Of a stretch of DNA of 64,000 nt, positions 36,509 to 49,590 are shown one piece after another. The DNA is from Pempheris klunzingeri (lineage: Eukaryota; Chordata; Actinopteri; Acropomatiformes; Pempheridae). The translations under genes and the position numbers were made by a program. Every line of letters starts with the position of its first letter. Position 1 is the stretch's first letter. The stretch spans positions 12,625,470-12,689,469 of the forward strand of contig NC_092012.1 in the NCBI RefSeq assembly GCF_042242105.1. Reading direction: 5' to 3'. The notes under the pieces were generated by a model that saw nothing but the letters and a program-made list of their open reading frames with translations, did no database searches and was not told the DNA's origin.

Positions 36509-39500
36509 CTACTGGGGATAGTTGTTCTGTTGCCTGCGCTTTGCCGACCTCATTTTCTCAAAGCGTGACTCCATTTCCTCTAGGACTTTGGGGGTGTACC
36601 TTACTACCAGCTTCACTGTGCCCTGAGCTGCTTTGAGGAGTTCCACAGCTTTCTCATGGTGCTCACCCTCCACACTCTGGAAAAAACACAGAAATGTACT
36701 GTAAGACTTTATGACAAAGACACATCAGTGTAGTAAAGTTTTTATAGGGTTATAATCCAAAAAGCTAAATAATGTGGGTAACTGTTAAGCCAACAAGGTA
36801 TGTAGTAACTTTGGATGAAACAATGGCCTTAGTATTTTATAAGGATTTGAGAGAATATAACATAAGAGTTGGCTGTCGGGGTCGACTTACTATTTAAGTT
36901 TGTAATTTGGAAACTTTAATGAGAGAACAAACTGAGCAACAAGCAAAGTCAATGGGATAATTGCTTTTGGCTGATCCCGGAATTGCAACCTAAGCACAGC
37001 AAACAGCATTCTTTTGAGTACTGCAGCAAAAATGGAAGAGCCTTAAAAAGTTTTTTTGTTCAAACAAAAAAATGAATGTTGACTTTCACAATTTCTCATA
37101 AAAAGACATTATGTATATAATGTGTTGAATTTATTTCCTTGCTCATCATTTTCAAAGCCATTTTTCAGAAGAATGTGAAACCCACAAACCTACATTGTTT
37201 GCATCTATATTTGCTTGCTAGATGTCTACTTCTCTTTTACCTCTGTTGGCACATTGCTACGTTTATTGGTGACATTTCTTGCAACCACCAACTGTCTGTC
37301 AGTGGAATAGTGTGAAAACATCGGCAGGACTAAGTACGCGTCACCCTTGTGCACGAGTGGACTCGAGTGCCCTCACTGACAAATTAAGGTCCAACCCTTA
37401 AACACATTGCCACTCACTCCACAGGGAACCTGATGTAGTTGTAGCTCTTCAAATAGCTGCTTAGTTCTAGCTCAGTCTGCAAGGGTGCTGTAGAAAATCT
37501 GTTCATCAGCACCTACCACTTCTAGTAATATGATGAAAATATTTCTCTGTAGCCTAATTTATGGATGAGTGTACTAAAAATTAAAATTTACAAGTTGTCC
37601 TTTAACCCAACTTTCTGCTAAGGAAGTGGAGGTGAGAGCTTTGGAGAGACAATGAGAGTATGAAAGTGGCATTAAAAATGATGGTGTTCATGGAGAAAAG
37701 TAGCCGCTTAGAGGACAGAAACATATGAAATAAAACATGAAAATACAACGTATGAAATAAAATGTGTACATGCCATGAGACTTAAGCTTTAAAATTAGCA
37801 TTCTGGGGTGAGTAAAGATTGTGTGAACGTACCACCCCATTAACAGAGAGAAGCTGGTCGCCTCTCTTGAGGCCTCCATGTCGATCAGCGATGCCTCCCG
37901 GGATGATCCGTGAGATGTAAATAGGCGAGTTTTGCTCCTTTCCACCCATTATATTAAAACCCAGGCCTTCTTCTGTCTTGGGCAGTTCTACGACACGCGG
38001 ATGTGAGTGTCCCTCACTTGCTGCAAAGGCTGCCACGGTAGCCTACAAATAAACAAAGTGGTGTTTATTTAACCTTTGCAAAAATACTGTAACAATCTTT
38101 TAAGAAGCAAGTGGTCTGAAATTAAGATTAGAAAAAATAAAAGTGCTTAAATTGCATGGATGTGCATTAGATGGTACCTTTGCTGTGGCGTTGGCTCTGA
38201 CCTCAGGACTGCTGTTGATGTCCACTGTTTCATACACATGCTCATATACCTGAAGAGACAATATTTTGTCACATCCAAGCTACAGCTGTCAAGATTTCCA
38301 AAAGATGAGCAAACCAAACTCAATTTTAAAACCCTTAAAGTTTAACATCAGAAGTGAAAAGTGAACTACTGCCATCTCACAGGAAACTGTTTAAAGAATA
38401 GTAAAGACAAAGCGTCTCACTTCTCTGACGGCGTTGCAGAATTCACTCTGCAAGACCCTCTGCAGCGCTTGCAGCTTCTGGGGAGGCACTTCCCCCGTCC
38501 TCTGGAGTTTATCAAGCAGTTCAACGGCACGGTTAATATCTATCAACACAAACACATACACCATCATTAAGGCTTTCACTATTGTCTGCAAATGGAAATA
38601 TTCACAGAAACAATGACTGTTGCCTGTGTGACTCAACCTAAACCAAAGAGAACTGCTTAAATGTCAGGTGCCACTTCATATATATCAAAAAATACTGACT
38701 AACAATTCAAATTTGAATAAATTTTCTATCAGGTAACATGTCTTTATTGAGTTTAGCTTGACTTGCACTACACTTGTTCTCTGTGTCCCTTTGGGATACT
38801 TGTCTTGGCTGAGAGCACTGGCTTCAGAACAATATATAGTGCTGGGTTATACTTAAGTGTGACTTGAATTAACAAAATCACAAGACAAAAACAAGTGTGA
38901 GCCTTTCTCCCCCAGTGTTAAGTTTATATTTTTGCAGTTAGAGTTTGTTTTGTCCTGTTACAATGAGGAAAACTCACATTACACATCTCTCTTAATCTGT
39001 GCTAATTGTTTCTGTAGCTAATTAAACCACAAGCTTAGCCATGACTTCCTTCAACATCTAAGTGTAGATGGAAGTAATTATTTCACACTTATTATTTCAC
39101 ATGTATGTACGTTTGTTTAAAGAAAACAAACCTGTGTTTTATGGACTGTCCAACCACATTGTAACGTCATTAGCAGACATAGCAGGACCTAATTTTAGCA
39201 CTTTGTTAAAAGAAAAACTGAGGTTGAAATATAACGTTAGTGTGTAATGTATATATTTCTTCCTGCTTCTCGCTGCTAAGGATAATGAAGCAGGGGAAAC
39301 AAAGTGCATTGAAGCCTCATATTTATGCAAACATACGCCGAGCCTTTAACAGAAACAGTTAAAGACAGATCACTGTTTGTTGTTACTTTTATTAGCTAGT
39401 TAGCTAGTGTGCTAAGTAGAGCAGTATAGCCGTAAAAATGATCGTTACTTTAACTTTGCGCCAAGAATATACAAAGTTGCTCAGATCTATAAACATTAAC

Positions 39501-39702
39501 TACCCGCAAGATATCGTTAAGGCAACGTTAGCCGACTAAACTAAAGTACGCTGTCAAAAACAATCACCAGCTCTGTTAGGCTAACGCTGGCTAAGCTAGG
39601 TTAATGTCTCCCTGGTATCACAACAAATATTTCTAAGCTAGCGCTAGCTAGCCAATTAAGTTTACCTCTTTCCAACCGCACGGGCTCCCCAAGTGATGCC
39701 AT
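36509..39702 (-). CDS. lin7c: Lin-7 homolog C (MALS/Veli), L27-PDZ scaffold
   Basis: Five coding exons on the minus strand (39702-39666, 38539-38421, 38249-38178, 38042-37833 and 36676-36509) join in frame with GT/AG sites to give 201 aa, close to the roughly 197 aa of mammalian LIN7C. Residues about 10-65 form the L27 domain that pairs with CASK/MPP-family partners. Residues about 93-175 form a class I PDZ domain with the GLGF carboxylate-binding loop at 102-105. The lin-2/7/10 complex acts at epithelial junctions and synapses, retaining receptors and channels. Adjacency to bdnf in the same orientation matches the vertebrate LIN7C-BDNF order and separates it from lin7a and lin7b. The C-terminus ends in QQNNYPQ, a few residues longer than remembered mammalian forms. 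Confidence 0.97.
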
Positions 39703-40000
39703 TCTTGAAATGATTGTGTGTTTGAGGCCTGACAGATACTGCGTTTAACGCTAGATATGGAAAACTAAATTTGGTAATCCTGGCTAGCGTTACGCCCGCT
39801 TAACAGAGACAGACGATAAATCAGATTAGCCAAGTTAGCCGGCTAGGCTAGCTGCCAGTGTCATGGTGCGTTCATGAATTCCTCGTAAAGTGGAAATACC
39901 TCCGGAGTCATCGTTTTCTTTTCCGTATTCACTGGATGCCAGAGGGCCAACCTGAACGCCTTTTCTCCAACTATTGTGACTCAGTCAATGTTTTAAATTA
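39703..40000 (-). promoter_or_regulatory. lin7c: lin7c 5' UTR/promoter region
   Basis: This is the sequence directly upstream of the start codon, with no TATA-like box at a fixed distance and many 'gctagc'/'gctaac' motifs. The transcription start cannot be placed from sequence alone. Confidence 0.4.
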
Positions 40001-43000
40001 TTCATCTTAAAACAATTTTTTTAGAAATTGTCTTAAAATGAATAATCTACATTTCCAAACAAAATGGACGCAATTAAGCTTTTATGTAATGCCTCATCCA
40101 TGTGTAAATTTGTATACCACCATTTAATATATAACACAATATCACCCATGGCTTATTTCTCACACCTTTAGTGCTGCGGTGCTTATTTGTTTTCTGGATT
40201 TGATTCCCAGCCAAAAGCTTCTTTGGCTTTTTGCTGACCCCTGGAGGAATGGCCCCTCTGCTGCCCTCTACTGGTTCACTGCAGCACAGTTTGAGACTCC
40301 AACACATAAATCTGCAGAAAACTGCTGCTGCACTGCTCTCTGTGGGCTGAAACTTTGAAGCATGATTCACTTCTGACCACACCCCAGTTGGTGATGACAC
40401 ACAAAGGATTTGCCTTTGACAGCTGATGAAATACACCTGCTGCGACATCACCGATTGGAGGAGTGGCCAGAGGCAGAATATGGTTAAGCATTTCATGGAG
40501 AAGGAGCAATTTTGTCAGTTTTCATTAAATTAGGCTCATTGTTTCTCTGAAAAAATATCATTTTTTTCCCTCTTGTTTTTGTCTTTAACCTTCAGCTGCA
40601 GCTTGGGGCCAAAGAAATACTACAATGTACTTTAAGATCTATTTACATGCATGATTTATGACCACAAAAGACAATATGGGTTGGCCTTTTCTGCAACATG
40701 AGCTTCACCTTGGCTCAAAGACAGCTGGTGATTTCAGAGTTACTTTATCTATTACTTTAATAACCATGTGATGAAACAAACAAAAATAGCCTGAAGCTTG
40801 AACTCAAGATAAATGGAGTGGCTCAGAATACCTTGTCTCAAACACATTGCTGAAGGTTTGATTTGTTGTCCTACGTGTTTGAGATGTGTTATTGCTCAGA
40901 CATGTTCATTTAATTTGAATAAATCACTCCAATTCTATCTTATCTCTCTGAAAAACAAGGCAGATAAAGTGCGTTTCTTCTTGTAGGATAATAGAATGAT
41001 AAGATAAGAAATTCCTTTATTTTGACTTCTAATGTTAATTCTTACTTAGTTTGTGTGGCATTTACAAGAAACTTCAGTACCTTTAGTTGGAGGTTCATGA
41101 TGATGACTACTTTGAGAGACTACTGCATGCTTGTCATCTTCCTCAGAGGTGGCGTAGAGACTCTAGTCTCAGCTTCTGTATAAGAAAAGTAACTTACAGC
41201 ATCTTCATCAGCCTCCTCCATAGGATCCATGAGAAATGAGAGAAGAAAGTAGGACTTCTTCCATCAGTTCAGCAATTTTTCTTTTCCAAATCTCAAAAAT
41301 GCCAGATGTGGTTCTCTTCAAAGGTCAAACTTACCTTCAGGTTGATGAAGAAGTAAAATGTGATGTTTGGGATCGCATGTGACACAAATGTAACTGAAGC
41401 TTTTGATTAAGCTTTTGTATTTATACGTGTCTTCACTTTCTGGAATTCGCCATATGAGTAAATTTGTGTTTCAAGACATTAAGATGAAAAAGTGGAACAC
41501 GTTTTATTGTTATCCTATGATGACCTTAAAACAGTGGCATCTGTTGTCACTGTGTAATGCACAGTTATGAACTGCTGGAGGGAACGTTGCTATGAAGCTG
41601 CGGTAGTATTTTAACCCAGACGCCAAACCTGTTTTCTACAGTGGTGTTTCCTTCTGATCGCTGGGAACCATACAGCTGCAGGAAATCTGTGATAATTATT
41701 CTTTTGTAGAGGAATTAAGGATTGGATTACCAGGCACTAATGAGAAAATGTTGTGTGTATATATGTAATGCACACAAACGTATGGGTGGGTGAATCCATC
41801 ACTGTCAAACTCAGCCATGCTTCATGTACGACCTTAGCCTGCTTGTGCCAGTCTACGCTTGTATGCGTTGGCGGTTTTCTTGTGATGTTACATTCTTGTA
41901 ATTGTGAAATATGGCAGCAGCTGGAGGAACCATAAATCTCTGAGCACCTATGTATAAACAACAAGTATCAAAGGACATAGGGTAAGTTTGTGTTGCTGGT
42001 GGGGAGAAGGACGGAGCTTAGGAGCATTTTTTTCCACTTTTTCCCTCTTTGGAATAACACCAAGAGCTGCGAAATGCAGTGCGAAATGCAATGTCTCTCC
42101 ACCCATACCACTGTCGCCCCAATGCACAGACTCCTCTGCTAGTAGGAATACATTACTTTCTTGAAGCCTGTAAAATTTTAGATAACTATATTTGCTGTTA
42201 TTGGGCATCCTTGTCATTCAGGGCCATTTTTGGCAGCGTTTGTGCGCATGTACGTGTGTGCGTGCGTGTGCCTGCCTTCCTCCCTGCCTGCCTGTCTGTA
42301 TGAAATAAAGGTTTTCCTACCTGGAAATGCACTGTTGAAACTTTATCGACATTGATTTTGTTTTTCAGTTGCCTATAGTCATTTTTATTTCTTCAAATAT
42401 TTCAGTTTAATATTGCAAACAACTTCACAACATACAAAATGAATAATATTAACCCAGAAACATGTCAATGAATAAATTTTATATATATATATATATATAT
42501 ATAATTTTTTTATATATATCTTGTCCTCTGGTGGGGATAAAAAAATAAACAGCAAAGCTTTGACAACAGCACCTTGACATAGTATGTAATTCCAACATTA
42601 CCTTGAGAAGTTTAGAACAGTAAACAGATAAATTACTTGAGAGGAAAATTGTTTTCTGCTGAATATGTAAACGGAATGTTTTTTGGTCAGCATCATATCC
42701 TTTTTTGTAAGTGGAGAGTTTCTCAATTCACAATTGAAGCAGCATGCAAGCTTTTGAAGATGGAACTGTCCTCTTTTCATTCCTTGCCTGTTTTTTTTTT
42801 CCTTCATTTTCTAATTCTTGGCAACATAAACAAATCACAATGTCTTGAGGAATGTGATATAGTAATTTAAACTGGGCGCAAATGACTGATCAGATTTTTT
42901 TTAATTGTTTACAAGGTCATGAATATGTTCAATAAATAGACTGTAGTATCACTTTTACTGTATAAACTTCATCTTTTTTTACATGCAGTCCATAAAATTT

Positions 43001-43103
43001 TCATTTGACGGAATAATTTACCCTGTTATGTATATATACAAATAGATATTTTCTCTTTATTCTCTTTTTTAAACTCTTCAATAAAATCTATACATTTTAT
43101 ACA
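40001..43103. other. bdnf-lin7c spacer, including bdnf 3' UTR
   Basis: The part nearest 43103 should be bdnf 3' UTR. Minus-strand AATAAA candidates lie at 43056-43061 and 42384-42389, so short and longer forms are possible; mammals use two sites. The remainder holds no recognised gene. The 140-codon frame at 40074-40496 has no family resemblance. Confidence 0.5.
42478..42503. repeat. (AT)n microsatellite
   Basis: Alternating AT run. Confidence 0.85.
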
Positions 43104-43913
43104 CTATCTCCCTCTTTTAATGGTCAATGTGCATACACATGAAGTGTCTATCCTTATAAACCGCCAGCCAATCTTCTTTTTGCTATCCATGGTAAGCGCT
43201 CGCACGTAGGACTGGGTTGTCCTGCATTGGGAATTATAATGCCGCTTGTCTATTCCTCTGCAGCCCTCCTTTGTGTACCCCATGGGGTTGCATTTGGTCT
43301 CATAAAAGTATTGCTTCAGTTGGCCATTGGGGACAGGGACCTTTTCCATGACGGTAACTGTCTGCCCAGACATGTCTATTGCCGTCTTTTTATCCACAGC
43401 TGTCACCCACTGGCTAATACTGTCACACACACTGAGCTCTCCGCGTCGTGAGGGATCGGAGTGTCGCCGCACCCTCATGGACATATTAGCGGCATCCAGA
43501 TAGTTTTTGTATTCCTCCAGAAGAAAGAGCAACGGCGGCTCCAAAGGCACTTGGTTGCTGATCATCACCCGCGAGTCGTACAGGTCGACATCCTTGGTCT
43601 CTGCGGTGACCACAGAGGATGGGCCCCCACCTCCCTGGCTCTTATCAGCCCCCTGTCCCAGCTGTGCCGCCTCTCCCTCCACCTCCAGCAGCTCCTCTAT
43701 CACCTGCTCAAATGTGTCTGTGAGTGAGGGCAGTTCCCCACGCTGGCCTGGCCCACCACCACTCTGTGGAGTCCCATGGCCTCGTGCGGCCGTCGCAGCG
43801 GCGCCCAAGTAGCCTTCCGTCCGATGGCCCCGCATGCCCGGGGCGTCTCTCAGGGGCGCAGCTCTCATGCAACTGAAGTATGAAATAACCATAGTAAGGA
43901 ACAGGATGGTCAT
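43104..43913 (-). CDS. bdnf: Brain-derived neurotrophic factor precursor
   Basis: A single uninterrupted coding exon encodes 269 aa from the conserved start ([13 protein letters not shown]). Residues 1-18 are a signal peptide, with likely cleavage after MRA. The pro-domain runs to the furin site RVRR (147-150), with an N-glycosylation sequon NMS at 143. The mature 119-aa neurotrophin starts [10 protein letters not shown] and keeps all six cystine-knot cysteines (CDS, KCNP, GCRG, QCRT, SCVC). It is secreted and signals as a dimer through TrkB, and as pro-BDNF through p75NTR/sortilin. The pro-domain has a Gly/Ala-rich expansion (about 37-57), and the mammalian RGLT site for S1P reads RGEL here (58-61). 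The exon frame is open upstream to 43994, but a strong acceptor (CTCCAG|TTCCACCAG, exon start 43934) fits the known gene structure. Confidence 0.98.
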   Translation of the reverse strand: MTILFLTMVISYFSCMRAAPLRDAPGMRGHRTEGYLGAAATAARGHGTPQSGGGPGQRGELPSLTDTFEQVIEELLEVEGEAAQLGQGADKSQGGGGPSSVVTAETKDVDLYDSRVMISNQVPLEPPLLFLLEEYKNYLDAANMSMRVRRHSDPSRRGELSVCDSISQWVTAVDKKTAIDMSGQTVTVMEKVPVPNGQLKQYFYETKCNPMGYTKEGCRGIDKRHYNSQCRTTQSYVRALTMDSKKKIGWRFIRIDTSCVCTLTIKRGR

Positions 43914-43934
43914 CACTCTTCTAACCTGGTGGAA
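43914..43934 (-). other. bdnf: bdnf coding exon 5' end and splice acceptor
   Basis: A long polypyrimidine tract ends in CTCCAG at 43935-43940. The exon then begins TTCCACCAG and runs in frame (FHQVRR) to the conserved start ATG. This segment is translated only if an upstream exon supplies an ATG in frame; otherwise it is 5' UTR. Confidence 0.8.
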
Positions 43935-46900
43935 CTGGAGGGGGAGAGAGAGACAGAAAACAACAGGGAAGGAGGGGGGAGAGAGAGAAAACAAGACTGT
44001 CAGTCAAAGAGCATTTTCAATGAAGTTAGCTTATTCTTGATCCATAATGCACCATGTAAGCCTTTCCCCTTATTTACACCCTACACTCTCTTTGCAAGCC
44101 AAAAAGGGAGCCAGTAGCTTTGGTATAATCACATTTTTTCCTTTATTAAATTAGTATTGGCGCTGCATCATCAGTGTTTTCAAATTGTTTGCAAACTGTA
44201 ACCGTTCTGTTCCTATGTGAGGTCTGGCTTAGATTTTTATTTGTTGGCAGCGACGCACAAAAGCTGTGCTGAGCATCAGAGAGATCGCATATTACAAAAG
44301 ATAAGATTACACGAATACATGTCACTACATCCTTACAGGCGTGCTATTATTTATGAGCCATTTTTAATACTGGTCTGTTGACTTGTACAGTTTATTTCTG
44401 GAGTGTGCAAGGAAGTCTTAGAATGGCCAAACCTGTCACCTTGTCAGTTTTGAAAGCTTATACTTTATTCCATATTTTTAAACTTTATAAAGGACGCAGT
44501 GGATTTTCATATAATAAAACATTTATTAGGGAAAGTAATATATTTTGGACTGTATTAATAATTAAGATGACAGGTGGATGCATTTTAGGCTCCAACCATG
44601 TGAAGGTCAATTGCAAATTGGCATAAATTTGGGAACGCTCTGCGTATATTGACATAAGGATATGGTTTTGTTTGTTCTGTTTGTTTGAAGAGCTTGTGTA
44701 TTATCTTTTGACTATGACATTATCCCGCCAACAAAATCAACACTATCAACACCCAGGGAACCTCCAACATGGACGACTGGAGTGGGAAACGTTTTGTTTG
44801 TGTCAGCTCTGACAAACACCGGCGCCGCAGGATTATTACTGTTCTTTATAAACTGGTCTGTGCTGTACGACAGGTCTGGCACTAAACCTTGTAGTCATGA
44901 ACGGGAATCAGGAGTTTGTTGAGGGACAGTGTTTGCTTTTGGCAGGTGGATGGCGAGAGCACTGCAGGATGAACTAACAGGATGTAATGAGGAAACTGAA
45001 TGACAGAAAGATGTGTCATCCTCCCTGCACTGTAAAGTACCAATCTCAAGGCTCCGGAGAGCAACTCACGAGATAAGCAAAGCTCTGCCAGTCGGGGTGG
45101 GAAGCCAGGTGTTGCAGAAATACTGTACACACATCCTAAACTGGCAAACCGCCTGAGCACATATGCATCCCTTACCTCTGAGAAGCTCTAAGATTCCCAG
45201 CAAATCAATGAATTGGTGGACAACCGACAGCACGAGATATAAAAGCAACCATAATGAAAAGAAAATCTAGATCTTGCTTTCCACAGGGGCTCATTTAAAA
45301 ATAGCCTGGCCGAGGCTTTGACGGCACTCTGCACGTCCCAACTTGATACAGGAAAACACGGCGAGCAAACACACTCCTGCCTCCACTCAGAATGGACACA
45401 AGGACCTTTACAGTAGGGAGGAGCGAAACCCCACCTTAAAAGCATTTGTTTCATTCTTAATTGGTATCTGGGGCCGTGGCTGCAATTAACCAACACCACA
45501 GTGACTGCCATAGAGATATCTCGTCTAAAAATAGACGTGCTGGGAGTCTCACAGTCTCTATTCAGAATATCACATCCTTCTTCTTAATGAGCCACTCATT
45601 CCCCGAGCTCAGTGACGTGCTCCTCCTGAGTGTGTGAGTGTGTGTGTTAGGGGGAGGGCATGGGGAGGGGCTGGCTTGTATGTGTTTGCGAGGGAGATGG
45701 GGGTATTTTTCCTTTCACCAATTAAAGCAACAACGAGGACAAAGCCGAGAATATGGAGCTCATTATCAATTTTTCATTAAATAATGTTGATAAAAGCCTA
45801 TCTGACGTGCAAAATCGAGCTTATTAACCCTTCCGAGTTGTTAAGGCTTTGGCTCCAATAACAGGAATATTCTGCGAGGCTTCCCAGCACAGAAAACCAT
45901 GTAGGTTTACGGGATTGAGGCCAGTCACGAGCTTTGTGTGTAGGATGCATTTAGGCTGATATTATTATCAGCATCGCGCTCAAATGGTTCCACTTCCACA
46001 TGAAGGAAATGAAGGCAGATTGCTGATTACTGTTAGGCGTCAAACTTCATGCTGGAAATGGTGCAGACGAAGAGTGCTGCATCTTCCATAACAGACCACA
46101 GGGGTAATATTGCAGTAGCAGGGGGTGGAGAGAGTGCCAGCGTCATTTCGCAGCATAACAACCACAGATGACGTCTCTTCCAGGTCTCCATAGGGGAGAG
46201 AATGGAGGGGAGGAGGTTGCTGGGGGTAATGCCACTCAACAGTGTGCAATTGCATGCCGCTCCCCCGGGTATCCTCACACCGGGAACAACAAATGATTTT
46301 ATTTCTATCTCTGTGATTTCCTGTTTCCATCAGGACAATCAATATGGCTTATGCTCTCAATCAACATCCTGTTAAAATGCGATAAAGCCAATGAATCATT
46401 TAATTGCTGTGGGACTGGTGGAGAATCTCTGGCTTATATCTACTAGAGGCTAAATGTGACAACTGATTGGTTTGCTCTTGCTTTATACATCCAGGGATGG
46501 AACATTTCATGTGCACTGCTGAATTTCATAGTTAATAAAAAAAACAGAAAAAAGCAGCTTGCGAGTTAACACAATGAGCATGAATAATAAAGCAAGGAGG
46601 GAACCACATATGGAGGAATGTGTGGAATAAAATGTACTTTTCTGGAGCCTCCGAGGCAGCTTTTTGACAGCCAGGTGTTCGATTCTGAAAATATCTAACA
46701 CAAAGAAGTGGTTGAGCACATTTCTTTTATGTAGATTGATTAAAATATGATCTTTAAATGAGATCCAGCTACCAATCTTGCTGTGTCATGGGCATCCACA
46801 TATGACAGCTCTTTTGACGTAAAGCATAAATCAATTGGCATGGAGTGGAGGAAGACAAAGGCTGCAATAACCGCTGCTCAAACACGCCTTTATTCATGAC

Positions 46901-48128
46901 AACACGCCTAGAGCATGAAACACCCAGAACAATAGGAGCAGGTGAGTGCGTGGACTCTGTCTACTGTGTGGCGTTGACGTCTCTAGATGACCACCTGTTC
47001 ATCTGCTTTGAGAGCACGGCTGTATGGTCGGGATATGTAACTTACCCTCGCATTTATTCTTTGTGCCAGGTGGGGATTAAAGTGATAAATGCCTCCTTTG
47101 ACAGATGTTGAAAAGTTTCTCTAAAGCATGAAAGGACTAGCTTGGCTAGTATTATTACACGTTCAGTAGTGCTCCTCAGCCTCCCTGCACATGTCGGCAC
47201 ACTTTATGGCTTCATCTTCACAAACAGCGTGCATGAAATCTTAGGAACTGTTAGAAGGGAAAATAAACATCAAACAGGAGGGATGAAAGAGGGAAATGTG
47301 CCCACTGCATTTGAATAGAAATGTATGACCTATAGCAACATTTGTTCTCTGCTGCCACCGCAGCTCCCTTGTGGGCATCCGTCTTTGTTCAATTCCGCAA
47401 GAACCGTGTCGGTTGGAGCTATTTTGCCAGCAACATGTTTTGTCACGTTCTCCATGTAAAGAGCACAATGCCAAATGTTCAGCACTCAAAACTTGAAATC
47501 AAAATTTCTACCCGAGGACCCCTCATGCACCACAATGCAGCACTTAACAAAAAAAAGGCAATTAGAGTTGTCTGCAGTAATGGCTGACACATGTGGAAGC
47601 TTGCTGAGATCTGTTTTCAATCTGACACAGTTTCAGAGCATGTTTAGTAATAGATGAGCATCACTAAGGGATTATACCTGGCCTCCAGGCCAACCCCGGC
47701 CACCGCCACAGAAAGCCCGGCATTCAAATAGCTGCTGAGTGATCTGCACTGTCCCAATAAGTCACTGCTTCCCTCCCACACTGTGAGAACAATTGAAAGA
47801 AAACAGTAGCAACACAGTGTGGCCAACTTATACCAAACTCTCATTTGAAGCTTTGCACTCATCCTTATATGTGGAAATCTCTATCTTAGCAGAGTTAATG
47901 TGCTCTGAAATTTGGGTTTCAAGGACAATCTTTACAAAAAAAAAAAAAAAAACAGCTCACAGTTCATTTTAATCCATGAATCAGCAACTCTGAAAGCTAC
48001 CAACTAAAATAACACCAACAAACCCACAGCTCCAAATTAACAGCGCTGCAGTTCTTAACTTTGGACACTAGATGGCGTGTGAGACCGTGGAATAGTTAGA
48101 GCTCCTTCTCTTTCTCCCTCCCTCCTAT

Positions 48129-48190
<62 letters not shown>
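48129..48190. repeat. (GATA)n microsatellite
   Basis: About 15 perfect tetranucleotide units. Confidence 0.95.
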
Positions 48191-49107
48191 ACAGCCAGGC
48201 ACTTCATCTTTTTAAAGGAGGCAGAACCAGTTTTGTTGATCCTGGTTGTAATAAGCCAATAAAGTTCACTTATGTGGTATTTAGTCACATCTCTGTCAAC
48301 AAATGAAGCCCTAATTTGCATTTTTTCCCTAAAGAACATCATAAATTCATCTTTAAACCATAAACCATGACCCAACTAGCCACTGAGCACTGCTGTGATC
48401 CTCCAAGTTCCTGGGGAAGATGTTTTCTTTCACACTGAGATGTCACAAATGAGCCAGTTTTCCACCACCTCTATAAATGGAGCTTCTTTTTAATCCGCGT
48501 TCATTCTGGCCAGTAATTTGAAGTTATTCGGCGCACTACACCAAGAAGTAGACCCAACAGTATGTGTTGGCTGGGCTGAGCTGGGCGTTTAGGTCTCGGG
48601 TTTCCTATAAAGTCTTAATGAGTTCATCAAAGTTTCTTTTTTTTTTCTTTCTTCTCCCCCTTCCAAAACAACTATGCAAAAACGGAGTTTGAGAGTTTGC
48701 GCACAGTGTGGGGGGTCTGATGAGCGAGATAAAGAGTGCATTGAGCTGTTTATGAGCAGAAAGTTAGATGATGAAACGTGGATGATTTCACGCAGAGGCG
48801 CGCTGGATTGTTTTGTTACTTGGGAGGAAAAAAATAATAATAAGAAGAAGGCACATTGCTCTGGCTGCTCTAATAATGAAACAACAGGCGTTTTTTTTTC
48901 TTTCTTTTTTTTCTGGAGATTACATCTGCCGAGCCCGTGCTCTCCACTGGAAACCCAATCAACATAATAACTCCGTTTTTTATTAATGAACGAGAGGATA
49001 AGGTTACACATATCCCCTCTCGGGCTGCGGCGCTGTCTGTTCGCAGGATAACCGGACTTGATCGAGCTACTTTTAGACACCCCCCTCCTCCTCCTCCCTC
49101 CCCAACC

Positions 49108-49174
49108 CCAAGCACCCCACACACACACACACACGCACGCACGCACGCACACACACACATACACACACACACAC
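49108..49174. repeat. (CA)n/(CGCA)n microsatellite
   Basis: A CA-rich tract with CGCA interruptions lies next to a C/CT-rich stretch (49080-49106). Its translation explains several spurious ORFs. Confidence 0.9.
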
Positions 49175-49328
49175 CTCTGTCCGTTCTCTCAAGCAGCATC
49201 AAACAAAGCTTCAAGTGCGTAAAACAACTTATCGGCCTACCTTTCACTGCCCAGTCGTAAAACAGACCATTCAACAGGACAGCAGTGTCATCTGGGATGT
49301 TTTGGACAACTCCCCTGCAGTAATTTAC

Positions 49329-49580
49329 TTAAGCGATATTTTCCTCTCTGTACTCTCCCGACAAGCTTCAGGATATCTCTTCAGCTTTGGAGCAAATAGA
49401 TTAAATTATTGATGGTGGAAATTGCATGGATGAGGTAATGCACTCCCATGGCTGCGCGGCTCCTTTGGAGATCGTCTGAAACTGAAGTTGTCGCATGCTG
49501 AAACGCCGCAGCAGCACCACCACGGGATGAGAGGACCTCTGGAGCTGAAATGAGGATCCTCTTTGCAACTACAGTAACTT
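49329..49580 (-). other. bdnf: bdnf noncoding exon IV counterpart
   Basis: Read on the minus strand, 49386-49435 resembles the 3' half of mammalian BDNF exon IV as I remember it, sharing for example CATGCAATTTCCAC and ATCAATAATTTAA. Its place between the exon I-III cluster and the coding exon also fits. A possible donor is TTAA|GTAAAT (last exon base 49329); the 5' limit is unknown. In mammals this exon is driven by the activity- and calcium-responsive promoter IV. Confidence 0.75.
49381..49449 (-). other. bdnf: Upstream ORF (22 codons) in bdnf exon IV
   Basis: The ATG at 49449 opens 22 codons ending at TGA 49381-49383. The core HAISTINNL and a following LLQ are also readable from the corresponding ATG of the mammalian exon as remembered, with third-position differences. 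A longer frame is open upstream to 49590 with its own ATG. A role in limiting BDNF translation is inference. Confidence 0.5.
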
Positions 49581-49590
49581 TACTACACAA

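Larger units (their letters stand above)
43941..49328 (-). other. bdnf: bdnf intron (coding exon to exon IV counterpart)
   Basis: No other gene is seen. A donor-like CAGAG|GTAAGG at about 45176 could mark a further 5' exon. The blocks at 45540-45900 and 46280-47110 are balanced, non-repetitive sequence that could be conserved regulatory DNA. Confidence 0.45.

Noticed and set aside
40074..40509. 140-codon minus-strand ORF between lin7c and bdnf
   Set aside because: It has no recognisable domain, its composition resembles noncoding DNA, and an alternative overlapping frame is equally open.
43227..43812. Plus-strand ORFs over bdnf
   Set aside because: They are antisense to the bdnf coding exon and are explained by its GC-rich third positions. 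An antisense noncoding transcript is possible but not visible from sequence.
48589..49274. 193- and 134-codon minus-strand ORFs
   Set aside because: They are built from translated CA/CG microsatellite and poly-T/A tracts.
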